From Craspedostauros australis (lineage: Eukaryota; Bacillariophyta; Bacillariophyceae; Mastogloiales; Achnanthaceae), in the NCBI GenBank assembly GCA_026770025.1, contig JAMXDE010000011.1, positions 372,001-436,000 of the forward strand: a stretch of DNA of 64,000 bases, in the 5' to 3' direction. Positions within the stretch are counted from its first letter, which is position 1. The number at the start of each line of letters is the position of its first letter. This document shows, in pieces, positions 49,937 to 60,637 of this stretch. The notes under the pieces are model-generated. The model did not search any database, was not told where the DNA came from, and worked only from the letters and a program-made list of their open reading frames with translations. A program made the translations under genes and the position numbers.

Positions 49937-52579
49937 TTAGTGTGAATTTCCCTCGTCGCTCGTGGCATGTGTGTGGAAGCATGTGCGGGTGTCACTTTTT
50001 TTTGGGACTGCTGGGCAGCACCACACGGGCGTCCCAGGCGCAGCTGATGGACAATGTTCGCAGACGAAGACAACCAGCTTGTTGCAGACGATACATCGTT
50101 CTCGAGCAGATCTCTGTCCTCGTCTCAAGCGCCCTTTCCGATCCTTGTACACATTTGGCAGTTTTTTCTGTGATTTCACCAGGTGGTGATGGCCGCTTCG
50201 GTGTGATGATTGTTTCTGTTGCTGTTGTGGTTGGCTGTTGTTGTTGGTCGCGCTGTCGTTTGGCTCGTTGGATGCTTTCGCCCCATCGTCCACGTTATTG
50301 CAAGCGTGCCCTTGTGGCAGAATAGATGTGGTTTCCAGACACCGCGGCGTGTCATGTTCGTCGTTGCAGATCATGTCCTGCGCGAGCATGTTGATGAAGG
50401 TTCGCAGTGTAACCTGTTTGTGCCTGTGGCGAGAACCGAGATGACACGTGTACGCCTTCATTGCATCCACGACAGTGAGGGCGAACAAAGTTGTCACCAG
50501 GCGGAAATACCCGTCCTTTGTCACCCAGATCCTCTCGAGTCCCAACACATCTTGGCGAACATGATTGTGCGTGTCCACGGCATTGCATGCACCAAAATAC
50601 TTACTCGCCACCTCGGGTCGTGGAACCTCCTTCGTTCGATGCCTGCGTTCGTCGTCGATCCATCTTGCGATGTAGGGTGTGGATGCCCCCAAATGTCCTG
50701 ATCCAGAGGAGAACACAAATGGAATCACTGAATTGCGCGAGTACTTGTATCCCAGGGCGTATATTTCTGATGCGGTATCATCACGATCAACATCCCCATC
50801 GTCGCGGTTGCGTTTCAGAAGCAGCTGTGTTCCGGAGGGCCAGTCACTCATCTTTTCTTGGAGGAACTTGAGTGGGAAGCCGGCGGACGAGGTTTTGATG
50901 ATTCCAATGAATCCTGAATTTGCCTTCACAGCAATCTCCGAGCACGTCTGCACAGAGGCGAACCACGAATCTCCAATGAAAATGCTTCTTGGGAAGGAAA
51001 ACTCTGACGTGTCGATGTGGATGTTGTTTCGCCCAATGTCATGCGTTGCCAGAGCCATGCGCAGAGAACAGGCAATAGTTGCTTTCCCACAATCTCTCAC
51101 GTGATCGGCCTTGTCCATCTCTCGCTTTCCGCGTTGAATCTCCAAATGAAGCATGATACCGGTTTCGCCATCAGCAACGGTTTTAAACTCCACCCCAAGT
51201 GGTTCCGGCTTGCGCGGAATGTGCGTCAGATGTGGAAGGTTTCCAGTGGGCGTCAGACGAGGCTTATACGCAGTCATGCTTTCGTCCATGACTTTTACCT
51301 GACCCGGAATGATCGTGTCACAACGACGTTTGTTGAATAACTCCACCTCAGGTTGAATTTGCCACCACTTGTCGCTGTGTTGCCTGGCCGGGTCAGAGAA
51401 CAGGTAAGGAATGAAGTGTTCGCGGATGTGCTTGAATCGGTGGAAAGGCATGTGCTTCGTGAGATCTCTTACGTCACAGAAGCCTTCACTCATCCAGTCG
51501 CCCCAGAGCTTTGTGGTGGAATCCAGCTTGCCAACAAGCATGATCCCAAAAAACACCCACAGTTCGCGCTCCGACACAGGGTCTTGGTTGCGCCTCCCGC
51601 CAACATCAATTACGCCTGCGATGATTCGCCTGTTGAGAGCGTCGATTTGTTGCTTCCAGTCGCCTGGCCACAGATGTTGCACCAGTCCCAGCAGGTTAAT
51701 CCGGTCACGGTTGGTGTCATCTCGCAAACATTTTTTGCCAAAGTCAAAACCTGCCACACCAAGCTTGGTTTGAGGCTCGTCGTTGCGGTGTTGAATAGAA
51801 TCGTCATCAACGACTGTCCACGATGTTGCATTCTTCTGCTTGCCAACTGTGACTGTAGTATTCATCAATTCATTCTTCTCCTCCATGTGTGAGTATCCTG
51901 CTGGCTCTTGTTCACGTAGCATGATGTAGTTGAATTCATCACCCGCGAGCAAATCGCCTGTGCTCGGGTCAAACGTTGAATGCAGGTCACCTGTTGCATC
52001 ATCGTTGCCGCAAATCGAGATTCCTGGCGCAGATCCATCCGTGTTTCGGTTGGAGACGTCCATGTCTGTGCCATGGCTGGCTGATGCGCTGTTAGGAAGG
52101 GATGAGACATTGGAGCGTTGCGAGTAAGATGTGTCACTGAACGTTGATGTGGTGTGACAGAGCTTGTGGTATCGCGAAGTCTTGTACAGTTTGTCTAGAT
52201 CAGCTGATCCTTTCCCAACACTCTGCGTGCGGATGAGCTCCTCGACACAGCTGCTGTCCAAATCGACTCGCGTCTTGTCCAGGAGAGTCAGCTTGGTACC
52301 TGCATGTTCACACACTGCGTTGATGGAACGCCAGTGCACAACCCAGTGATTCTTGGGGAGGGACTTGAGGACGACACCGTACAGGATGCTTCGGACCTTG
52401 CCCTTGCTGTTTGCAGAGGTCACAAGAGGTCCGCAGGGACTAGATACATGGCTTCCAGGGTGGATCTTCATGGTGCGATGTTCAGTGGAGAGTAGATAGA
52501 GAGGAGGGCGATGTCGGTTGGGGTAGAGAAAAGCTGGTGCTGCACCTGTTGTTGGTGTTGCATCTGTTGCTGTTGCCAT
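49937..52579 (-). CDS. PiggyBac-type transposase (DDE_Tnp_1_7-like), apparently intact
   Basis: 880 residues in one frame. The core has the three aspartates expected of piggyBac: KVMDESMTAYKPR (about 431), IFIGDSWFASVQT (about 537) and NAVDTHNHVRQD (about 668). Other family marks are ELWVFFGIMLVGK, MPFHRFKHIREHF, HIPRKPEPLGVEFKTVADG, the RWIDDERRHRTKEV stretch before the third aspartate, and GYFRLVTTLFALTVVDAMKA. The C-terminus carries a cysteine-rich domain (RCIVCNKL...CEHCP...WCCP...TCFHTH), as in piggyBac. The N-terminal 250 residues are a separate domain (HWVVHWRSINAVCEH) followed by an S/N-rich region, longer than in insect piggyBac. There are no stops or frameshifts, so it is either active or domesticated. 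Confidence 0.92.
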   Translation of the reverse strand: MATATDATPTTGAAPAFLYPNRHRPPLYLLSTEHRTMKIHPGSHVSSPCGPLVTSANSKGKVRSILYGVVLKSLPKNHWVVHWRSINAVCEHAGTKLTLLDKTRVDLDSSCVEELIRTQSVGKGSADLDKLYKTSRYHKLCHTTSTFSDTSYSQRSNVSSLPNSASASHGTDMDVSNRNTDGSAPGISICGNDDATGDLHSTFDPSTGDLLAGDEFNYIMLREQEPAGYSHMEEKNELMNTTVTVGKQKNATSWTVVDDDSIQHRNDEPQTKLGVAGFDFGKKCLRDDTNRDRINLLGLVQHLWPGDWKQQIDALNRRIIAGVIDVGGRRNQDPVSERELWVFFGIMLVGKLDSTTKLWGDWMSEGFCDVRDLTKHMPFHRFKHIREHFIPYLFSDPARQHSDKWWQIQPEVELFNKRRCDTIIPGQVKVMDESMTAYKPRLTPTGNLPHLTHIPRKPEPLGVEFKTVADGETGIMLHLEIQRGKREMDKADHVRDCGKATIACSLRMALATHDIGRNNIHIDTSEFSFPRSIFIGDSWFASVQTCSEIAVKANSGFIGIIKTSSAGFPLKFLQEKMSDWPSGTQLLLKRNRDDGDVDRDDTASEIYALGYKYSRNSVIPFVFSSGSGHLGASTPYIARWIDDERRHRTKEVPRPEVASKYFGACNAVDTHNHVRQDVLGLERIWVTKDGYFRLVTTLFALTVVDAMKAYTCHLGSRHRHKQVTLRTFINMLAQDMICNDEHDTPRCLETTSILPQGHACNNVDDGAKASNEPNDSATNNNSQPQQQQKQSSHRSGHHHLVKSQKKLPNVYKDRKGRLRRGQRSARERCIVCNKLVVFVCEHCPSAAPGTPVWCCPAVPKKSDTRTCFHTHATSDEGNSH

Positions 52580-52826
52580 GGTCGCAGTCGTGTTGCTATG
52601 TCCTCCTCATGACGTCATGATGACGCGAACAACGGAATTTAATTTTCAGACATGCTTCCGAGAGTGGATCCGAGTGGTCAAATAGCATTCCGATTGGCAT
52701 GGGAGCACTAAACGCAAGCATACCTCCATATCATCGCACTCAAACACAATATAGACCATATGGTTGTGACCAACTCGGAGAGAGGATTCTGAAATGATAT
52801 CTATTGTGCAGATTGGGCCAAAGATC

Positions 52827-52839
52827 GCTAAGTCCGGAG
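52827..52839. repeat. Inner inverted repeat, right
   Basis: GCTAAGTCCGGAG, partner of 49580-49592, about 250 bp upstream of the transposase start. Confidence 0.7.
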
Positions 52840-53146
52840 ACTTCAAAGATGGCGAGTCGAATTTCTCGAAAAAAGAGGCCAGATCCTACCGGACTCCTGT
52901 AGAATTCTACTTGTAGCCAAACATCGCCAAACAAAACCCGGTCCGTCCGTCGTCCGAAGGCAAAACCACACCAAGGGGGTCAACAAACACAAAAAGATCG
53001 ACTAGATAGTAGTAACAACAAGATAATGCTATTGCTTGCCTGGATAGCCCTGAGTCTTAAGTTTAGGTAGATGCAAAGAGATATTCGATTGAGTGTCTAT
53101 AAGTTTAAGTCTGAGTTTGGGAAAAACGGGTCCAAAATCTGTAGCC

Positions 53147-53195
53147 AATCATCGCCAAACATCGCCAAACATCGCCAAACATTTGGGTCCGGCTC
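53147..53195. repeat. Outer inverted repeat, right, with CCAAACATCG tandem units
   Basis: Three to four copies of a 10-bp unit (CATCGCCAAA) lead into the 17-bp repeat at 53179-53195. The left end has only two units. Confidence 0.72.
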
Positions 53196-53857
53196 TTTGA
53201 GGCACCAGCCTTCGCCGCGTCTCATGTCTGCCATTCTAGCGAACAAGAAGAGAAGCCACAAATTTGGTGATGTTGCGCGCCATTTTTGTTCTTGTTTGGT
53301 TGTGTCCAAATGAGTCCCTAGCTTCCACGATCGAAGTGCGTGATCCATTCAAATGAGTCGATAAAGGTATCCACAAAGATTCGTCACACCCATCAAACCG
53401 CGTCTCCAACTCCTCTCTCTCGTGCACATCTCATCCGAGCAACATCATTGGACCACTGGATGAAGCAGGTCCGAAGGCATCCATCAAGCTGAAATATTAT
53501 GCGCTATCAATACAGTAAGCGAGGCAGCATCCAGCTTCGAATCAACGGATGCAACGATGGAGTTGAGCATTCGTGTGTGATCATGGAATGGGCCAAGACG
53601 GAATGGTGTCAAATCAGGATCTCTGCCGTCCCCATGAGTGTGGCAGATGTATCGATCATCATCTATCGTACTCGCATGGTATTCTCTTGTATTGAGTTCT
53701 ATTCTATTCTATTATATGTTTGTGTATGGTGAAAATTGTGTGTCTGTGTGCAGACGGGCAGTGTAATGCTGTGGCATTCGTGGTTGCGTACGACTAATCG
53801 TTCGGCGATTGGCTGCAACCGCATCTGCGACTTCAAGTCTAAGCGCAGGAAAGCAAG
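53196..53857. other. Convergent or flanking DNA right of the piggyBac-like element
   Basis: About 660 bp, AT-rich near 53690-53730. Only short frames; no gene is seen. Confidence 0.45.
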
Positions 53858-55161
53858 TTACTGGACCATCATGGCTGGCAGCACCTTGTGCAGAACAGGA
53901 CTGAACCATTGCTGGACGATGTCCTTCGATCCGTACCATCTCGATTCCGAGGCTTCAGATGTGGGAGATGTGCGTTGATCATGTTGATGCTGATGCTGAT
54001 TCTGCAGCATGGAGGTGTGGTACACGTTGTCCAAGGTGATCTGGAGATTGGAACCCTCCAGGTGCGCAAGCGGGACAGGGACGATGCCATCACCGTCCTG
54101 GTGTCCTTGACCAGAAAGCAACTTGTACGATTGGTACGCAAGCATGTGATCAGCATCTGGCTGTGAGGTGATGGTGTTTGGAGAAGGGATGTGCGCTTGC
54201 TGCTGCTCGACATTCAATGCGGATCCGGCAGCAGACACGTAGAAGAGACGGTCGTTGAAGAAGGCACCTGGGAAGGTGTCGTGAACGATACGGAGTGCAC
54301 CGCCGGTGATGTCGACGGATCCCTTGGGGCATGGGATGTGGGGAGATCCGAGCGTGACGATTCCCAGAATGCTGTCGAAGTCAATCTGCAGATCCTTTCC
54401 GTTGGTGTCATCCATTCCGTATCCGACAGCGGCTCTGTTTGTTGGAAGGAGGCGAATGGTGAAAGATGCATGGTGATGATGCATGGAGGGAGAATGCGAG
54501 TGTTGATAGTGTGAGTGAAATGAATGGAATAGAGCAGAGCAAAGCACTGAAGCATACACAGTAGCAGTCGCATAGGAGCAAAGCCTCGCCAAACTCACCT
54601 TGCGAGCCAGCCACCAGCGGAGTGTCCCACCAGGATGATCTTGGCGGTTGTGCCTTCCTCCTTGGCAACATCCTGGATTCTCTTGACCTCCTTGGCCACC
54701 TTCTGAAGGTACCATCGGTACGCCCACTTGGTTGCTGGTGCCTTGAAGGTTATGAAGTCGAGATCGCACATGCCGAATGTGATGGTCTGTGCCCAATCAT
54801 GTCGCTGGAGTGGCAGGACGTGGATGTGATCCATTGCGTTGGTCATGTCGTTGTTGTTATTGCTGTTGTCGTTGCCCCACCATCCAGCGTCGATGGCTTG
54901 CTGTGCGATGTTGGGAACAAGGTCATCGACGTAGTCGCTGGCTGCGGTTGCGAAGCCTGGGAGAACGAGGACGTGCGTTTGCTGTGGATTGATGTGAGTT
55001 GCCGTGGCGGCTGGTGGCGGTCCTTGTCGTGTGTGTGTGGTTGATGTTGTTGACGCCGATGGCGTGTTGTGTGTCACCCACGCTTGGCAGTTTGTGATGG
55101 AGTTGCACAGACACAGCAGCGTGAGTGTGATGAGTGCCGTCGTGTTGTTGTATGCTGTCAT
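53858..55161 (-). CDS. Secreted or plastid alpha/beta hydrolase (lipase-like), two exons
   Basis: Exon 1 is 55161-54599 and exon 2 is 54434-53858, phase 2 (CGCAAG|GTGAGT to AAACAG|AGCC), 379 residues. The N-terminus (MTAYNNTTALITLTLLCLCN, then SITNCQAW) is a signal peptide; A|W after it is an allowed variant of the diatom plastid site. HVLVLPGFATAASDY is the first beta strand, followed by the nucleophile elbow VGHSAGGWLAR (S181) directly at the splice junction. Candidate acid and base are in HQDGDGIVPVPLAHLEG and DNVYHTSM. GIVTLGSPH is typical of lipase and PGAP1-type hydrolases. The substrate is unknown; an organellar lipid esterase is plausible. Confidence 0.82.
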
Positions 55162-55575
55162 TGCGGTTGCTGTTATTGTTGCTGTTGCTGTTTGTTGCTG
55201 TTTGTTGTTGCTGTTTGTTGTTGTTGCGGTTTGTGGAGTGGATGGGTTTGTATTTTGTGAGAGGAAGGTCGAGCTGTTTTGTTTTGCTTTGTTTCTCACA
55301 GACACCACAGAGAGGATGAAGAAGGTGCCAGCTTGCCGACCCAAGAGCGACAACCTCCGCAATCTGTCATACAGGTTCCAGTCATGGCAGAATACATGCG
55401 AGTGCAGAGAACACAACACCTGGAGCAGTCTCAACCACACTTCCATCCCCAAGCATCGGTCTTGTTCGGCACAGGAAATAGAGGTGGGTCCACAAGACAG
55501 CGAGTACTTGCAAAACACACGAAGTTGTGGTGTTGTGTGGCGAAAGTGAGCTTGGTGCAAACGTGTGGAAACCTG
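55162..55575. other. Upstream region of the alpha/beta hydrolase
   Basis: Contains a GTTGCTGTTTGTT-type run (about 55170-55235) in the 5' UTR, then promoter sequence running into the transposon end. No gene. Confidence 0.5.
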
Positions 55576-55975
55576 GAACACCCAACATTTTGTCCGATTT
55601 TCACTTTTCTAGCTCGTGACTTACCTTAACGGGACTTAATACACGGCGTTGAGACAGAAAAGTGAATCAGCCGAAATCCCAAAAAGCATACTTAGGGTTA
55701 CGCTATTTTACTTCAATTGTGGTTCGTTCACGCCCATCAAGAGAGACCGGACAAAACCGGAGAAACTAGGTCAGACCGGACAGACCGGACAAAATGACCG
55801 GACAAACCGGACAAAACGACCGGACAGACCGGACAGACCGGACAAAACAACCGGACAAACCGGACAGACCGGACAAAATGACCGGACAGACCGGACAAAA
55901 CGGCCGGACAGAATGTATAGACCGGACAAAGTTAACGAACTTAGCGGACACTGTCCGTTAACAGTGTACCCAAAC
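55576..55975. repeat. Left terminal inverted repeat, including ACCGGACA array
   Basis: The perfect terminal block is followed by a diverged block and an array of about 19 ACCGGACA(A/G) units at 55746-55930. The array reads through as R-T-G-Q repeats in one frame. The inner end is approximate. Confidence 0.8.
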
Positions 55976-56335
55976 CAGCACTGAAGGTCGGCGCGGCGAC
56001 GTGCGATGGATCAAATGGGAGCAACATTGCGAGTGTCTGGGTTGAGTGTGGAGGACTACCTCCGGCAAGTATTTTTGGTTGATGCGATTAGTATGTGGAA
56101 AGTAGATAGCAAAAGCTGTGAAGAGTGATGCTGGTTCTTACTGTTTCGTACTCCATTCTGAGACACTCTGCTCAAGTTCAATACGCTCTGCTCAATTAAG
56201 GGTTGCCGTGCTTGGTTTCAAGATAGAAAATAAGCTTGATTTGTCGCACTTCCTGGTACATGTGTTCTTTGAATTTGCGTTTTCCAAATTGCACATATAT
56301 ACTGGTCAGGGTTGCTGCAACTCTGATGGTGTCAT

Positions 56336-57430
56336 CTATGTTTGTTCAACTTCTTGGGTGTCTTGTTGGAGGAGCATACTTGCAGTAGACATGTTGAGCA
56401 CCAAGCCTCCACAAGAATTCATTGCTTCTCTTGGGTGTATGCATCTATCATGTTCCAATGAGGCCAATTCCACCATGGGGTGCAACTCTTTCTTGCCCAA
56501 CTGTTTCCAATGATCGCAAAGGTGAGCTTCAAACTGGCTGAGCACAACATCAACAAATTCAGCCATGTGGAAGCAGCATGTGTCCCACACTTCTGCAGCA
56601 GATAACTCTTCTTCAGTCATTGGCAAGACACCATCTAGCAAGTCCTGTAGAATGATGAATTTTGCTTTGCTAGCCTTTCACTTGATACAACCCTCTCTTC
56701 TTGACATTGTGGGGATGTTTGGAGTATGCTGTGGTGTTTGTGCTATGTCTTGACCACTCCTTTCTTGTTGATTCTGTGGAACAATGATGATTTCACTCAG
56801 GATTTGGCTTCTGTGCGATTCTTCAAGTTTGGCATGATGCCTGGCTGTCTGAGTTCCTGAGAGATAAAACGAGAGAGCTTGCCCCAAACATTCGAGAAGA
56901 ACGAACTGTTCCAAAAATGCAAGCTTGTCCATCCACGGATGCAGGAGCAGCAAGAAGCATTCTCTGATTGGACTACTTGGTGTGTTGTGCCAAGAATAGA
57001 CAAAGAACAGACCGAGTTGCCAAGTACCTGCAGCAAACATAGAACACAATGACAAGACAGTGATACAACCAAAGTGAGGACAACAGAATGCAGAGAGAGA
57101 AAGCTCACAAATCAAACTTCATTCGTTCTTGCCCTTTCTTGTCATGATGACAGTGCCTGCCTCAAGGTAAGCAGCCACAGGAACAGCATCATCAATGTCT
57201 TGGACTTCTCTCACTATGGTGATCCACAACCATGATCCATCTATTCCACTTGTGCTGCAAAATTCCACAGCACTTTGGCTATGACAGGACTTGCACTCCA
57301 CATACTCTGATGTCTTCCTTGCATTGGATGACAATGATTGGAGTCCTGTGGAAAATGCCCTCAAGAATGAATATTTCTGACACAGACTTTCTATGTTGAA
57401 ACTTCTTTTCTCTTGACTCAACGCTTGCAC
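56336..57430 (-). pseudogene. Possible second, decayed gene of the transposon
   Basis: Minus-strand frames 57430-57119, 57115-56678 and 56641-56336 have protein-like stretches (WLWITIVREVQDIDDAVPVA; ARHHAKLEESHRSQI; EVWDTCCFHMAEFVDVV). They do not join cleanly: a stop ends the first frame and the next begins near a TTTGCTGCAG acceptor-like site. The product is unknown. Confidence 0.3.
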
Positions 57431-57967
57431 ATTGCAACAGCATCAATCTCACAACCAAGAACACAGCGATGATGTTGACAAATCCTCAAGTAGGGAAGAT
57501 CAACCATAATGCACCAAACATATTGGCAATTTCACACCTAATGGAGAGAATACCAATGACAACAAAGCCAGCAGCATTGCCACCACATCACATCAACAGA
57601 AGCCATACATACCCTCTGTACAAATGCTTGTTGCTTAACCATTGGGTGTCCTGGAACAAGGTTTTATTGCTGAACTGGTATTTGCCCTTTGTTTCTTGAC
57701 ATGACAATGGATCAAAGAAATACCATGTTCCGATCTCACTATGCATCTTGGCCGGAAACTATTTCAGGTATTTGGGATGACATGCACACAACCACTACTT
57801 CCACAGCAAAAATATCACAATATGACAACACTGGAAGAGGCTTCTGAATGTTCCTTGCAGTTCTATGCTGTCTATGGACCTATCCAAAGAATGCCAACAT
57901 CCTTGCTGCAGCATATGGGATATGTTGATAGTATGCAATATGGAATCATCTATGGTGCTGGATCAAA

Positions 57968-58536
57968 ATGATTGCAGCAATGAAAGCTGGCATGATTGTT
58001 TGGCCAAGCTCATTGAATGATCCAGAGGGAACAGCTTTCATTGCCACAGTTGACAGCACAGGTTTTCAGGCATGGGAGCAGAAACACTCAAAACTCAACA
58101 CAGATCTGGCATGGGGCTCGAAAAAGTTCAACCACGGTGCTCTCAAATATGAGATCGCAATCACTGTGTACCACTTAAAGTGTGTTTGGATCCACGGGCT
58201 CCACCAAGGAGGTAAACATGACTTGACTATTTGTTGTGAAGGATTGTTGCATCAGATCACAGGTGGAAAAGTCGTCATTGCTGATCGTGGGCACAGGACG
58301 AGTCGTATGAAAAAGAAAATGATGTGAACACCAAATGAGATCGATGGGCCAGAACTTGAAAACTTCAAGAGCAGAGCACGGTTGCATCATGAGACCTTCA
58401 ATGAGAGACTGGAGTTCTTCAGCGTGCTGGAGATCACTTTTTGCATGGCACAGAAAAGCAGAAGCATGTGTTTGAAGCCATTTGTGTCATTGTGCAATAC
58501 CATCAGGATGATGGAGCAGAACTCTTCGAGATTTGA
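57968..58536 (+). pseudogene. Broken DDE transposase (Harbinger/IS5-like)
   Basis: The frame from 57968 carries FIATVDSTGFQAWEQKH (first aspartate), ALKYEIAITVYHLKCVWIHG and VVIADRGHRTSR (second aspartate), then a TGA stop at 58325-58327. The same frame continues with a HHETFNERLEFF block (third acid). At the five-T run 58438-58442 the reading frame shifts to one that continues with GTEKQKHVFEAICVIVQY and stops at 58534-58536. One stop and one frameshift therefore separate the parts. Upstream exons are not recognisable. The motif order matches the intact gene at 34691-35833, but the sequences are clearly different lineages. Confidence 0.82.
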
Positions 58537-58714
58537 TGTCATACCACAAAACATTAATAAGAACATCACATGTATTGCAATAGAACCAGGCATTTGCATT
58601 GGCATGATGCCATACTTCAGTGCGAAGCTGGCTTGTTGTCTTGTTTCGCTGATCTGTTCTTGTGGTTTGGGTTGGCTTGCGTCACTCCGTGCGAAGTAGT
58701 TTTGTCTGTTTCTT

Positions 58715-59108
58715 CACGATCCAAATGTCCGTTATATTCGACCAAACGTCCGTTAAATAGTTCGATAAATTCTTGAGTTTTGTCCGGTCTGTCCGGTTGA
58801 TTCGTTTGTTTTGTCCGGTCTGTCCGGTCATTTTGTCCGGTTTGTCCGGTCTGTCCGGTCGTTTTGTCCGGTTTGTCCGGTCATTTTGTCCGGTCTGTCC
58901 GGTCTGTCCGGTCTGATCTAGTTTCTCCGGTTTTGTCCGGTCTCTGTCGTGCCTGGACCAACGACAATTGAAGAGCAATAGCGTAACCCTATCTACGATT
59001 TTCAGGATTTCAGGCGATTCACTTTTCTGTCTCAACGCAGTGTATTAAGTCCCGGTAAATTAGGTCACGATCTAGAAAAGTGAAAATCGGACAAAATGTT
59101 GGGTGTTC
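58715..59108. repeat. Right terminal inverted repeat, including TGTCCGGT array
   Basis: Reverse-complement partner of 55576-55975. The array of TGTCCGGT units lies at 58779-58943 and the perfect block at 59072-59108. Confidence 0.8.
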
Positions 59109-60637
59109 CTGAACACCGGTTTGTCATGAATTCGTTGCCACGTCTATCCTTGACGGCCAATCAGAAGCCTCTATCAGTCTTTCGTCAACACAGCTTCAAT
59201 GGTCTCACACCCAACCACGAATAGCACGTTACGAAAGACAACATCCCTTCTCCCCACACAAAGAACAACAACAACCCGAGATACACAGTTGGGCGTGTTG
59301 GTTGTGAATGACTTATCCTGCCCATTCCGACTGTTAATTGGTTCTCGGAGAAAAACCCATAAATCCGCAAACATCATCATCATTGCGCGATGAGTACCCA
59401 AGAGAACAACAAGACGACAAGAACAACAAGACAACGGGCCCGTCACGACTCAACCAGTTCACATTTTCACCAAACAAGATGGAGCAAACTGGTCGCAGAG
59501 CAACTGCAGAGAGGAGGATGGATGGTATGCATGGTACGCATGGCGAAGATGGTATTGGTCTGTATGATTGGGTCCGTATCACCATGATGATGATGGCGAT
59601 GACAACGATGGAAGAAAGCACGCGAGACGTCGCATTGTCGCCAGTCTATCAGTGTGCGGGTCTCTGTTCTCGCATTTGCAGTTGCGGATGCTGCCGCAGT
59701 CTCCCGTCACAACTGTACGCCATACTCGGAATCAAATAGCGAGGCATACAGAGTAGCTGGTCTTCAAGTGTCGCACGATTGGTGACGGTGCTCAAGTTGA
59801 TGTTCCATGTCAATGCTCCATCATCATGAAAGCTGCTGGACTACTGGGTTGCATCTACATGCTTCGACCATGTGTAGGTCGTCTGTGTGGATGATGAGAC
59901 GTGCGCATCTATCCGAGTATGAATACCTGTCGAGAGAGAAGAGGAGGAAGGATGGCACGATCAGGAGGATGTCCATGGTTCGGACTTGCAGCGCTCGAGT
60001 ATCGTGCTGGTTTGTGTTGCTTGGTGTGATGGCCCCATCGACGGGTCTACATGGTGAGGAGTTTGCGTTGCCACTCTGCCGCTGCTTGGGCCAAAGTATG
60101 TGGTATGTGGTATGTGATTTGATTTGGGATTGGGATCACCACACAAGACCAACCTCTCCCCACTCACCGGTGTTGTTGCATCATTGCTCTGGCCTTGTTC
60201 AGGCCTGGTTGAGTGTTTGTGTGTGGGCACCAATTGTTCGCCACTGGCATGAACTAATGGATGACGTGTTTCGGCAACCAACCAGATCGCTTCTCCACAT
60301 TTCGGGATTGGCAATTGAGTTTCGTGGGGAGAACGGAGACGATAAGTGGGGATCGGTCAAACTGGTGACGTTGCTGTGAATGGCGATTCTGCATGGAGCA
60401 TCATGACTCCAACACCCCCGTGTTGTTGTTCTCCCTCTGTACAGTCTTCTCCATTGTGGTTGTGTTTGTGGATGTGCACGACCGTGCGTTGGTGTGGATT
60501 CTTCCGATGTCCATCCCCTCCTCACAAAATCAAAAGCGACACAAACACAACAACCACAACAACAACGAAGCAAAAGAGGACAATCAGACTCCACCAAATC
60601 AACAACAAATAATACACACAACACACACAATACAATC
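59109..60637. other. Long intergenic region without a recognised gene
   Basis: About 1.5 kb. The longest frames (59807-60379 plus; 60199-61134 minus, mostly antisense to the next gene) have no recognisable motifs. The last 100 bp are A/C-rich, typical of the 5' UTRs in this genome. Confidence 0.45.

Larger units (their letters stand above)
49433..53195. mobile_element. PiggyBac-like element with nested inverted repeats (boundaries tentative)
   Basis: A 17-bp inverted repeat GTGCCTCAAAGAGCCGG occurs at 49433-49449 and, reversed, at 53179-53195. Just inside both lie tandem CGATGTTTGG units (about 49469-49488; reversed at about 53147-53174) and a GTAGCC motif. Closer to the gene, CTCCGGACTTAGC (49580-49592) is matched by its reverse complement at 52827-52839. 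A GGCGATGTTTGG copy near 52917-52928 adds another layer. I see no clear TTAA duplication at the outer ends. A TTAA at 49574-49577 sits directly beside the inner repeat, so that repeat could be the true end and the outer ones an older host structure. Confidence 0.6.
55576..59108. mobile_element. Decayed Harbinger/IS5-like DNA transposon with long terminal inverted repeats, about 3.5 kb
   Basis: The outermost 37-38 bp (55575-55612) are the exact reverse complement of 59072-59109. Similarity continues inward for about 390 bp on each side, including TTAGGGTTACGCTAT/ATAGCGTAACCCTA-type blocks and arrays of ACCGGACA repeats. A 3-bp CTG flanks both ends (55573-55575 and 59109-59111), fitting the 3-bp duplications of Harbinger elements. 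The interior holds a broken DDE transposase. Confidence 0.82.

Noticed and set aside
55649..55984. 111-codon frame with R-T-G-Q repeats (and its 117-codon partner at 58682-59035)
   Set aside because: A translation of the ACCGGACA repeat array in the inverted ends, not a gene.
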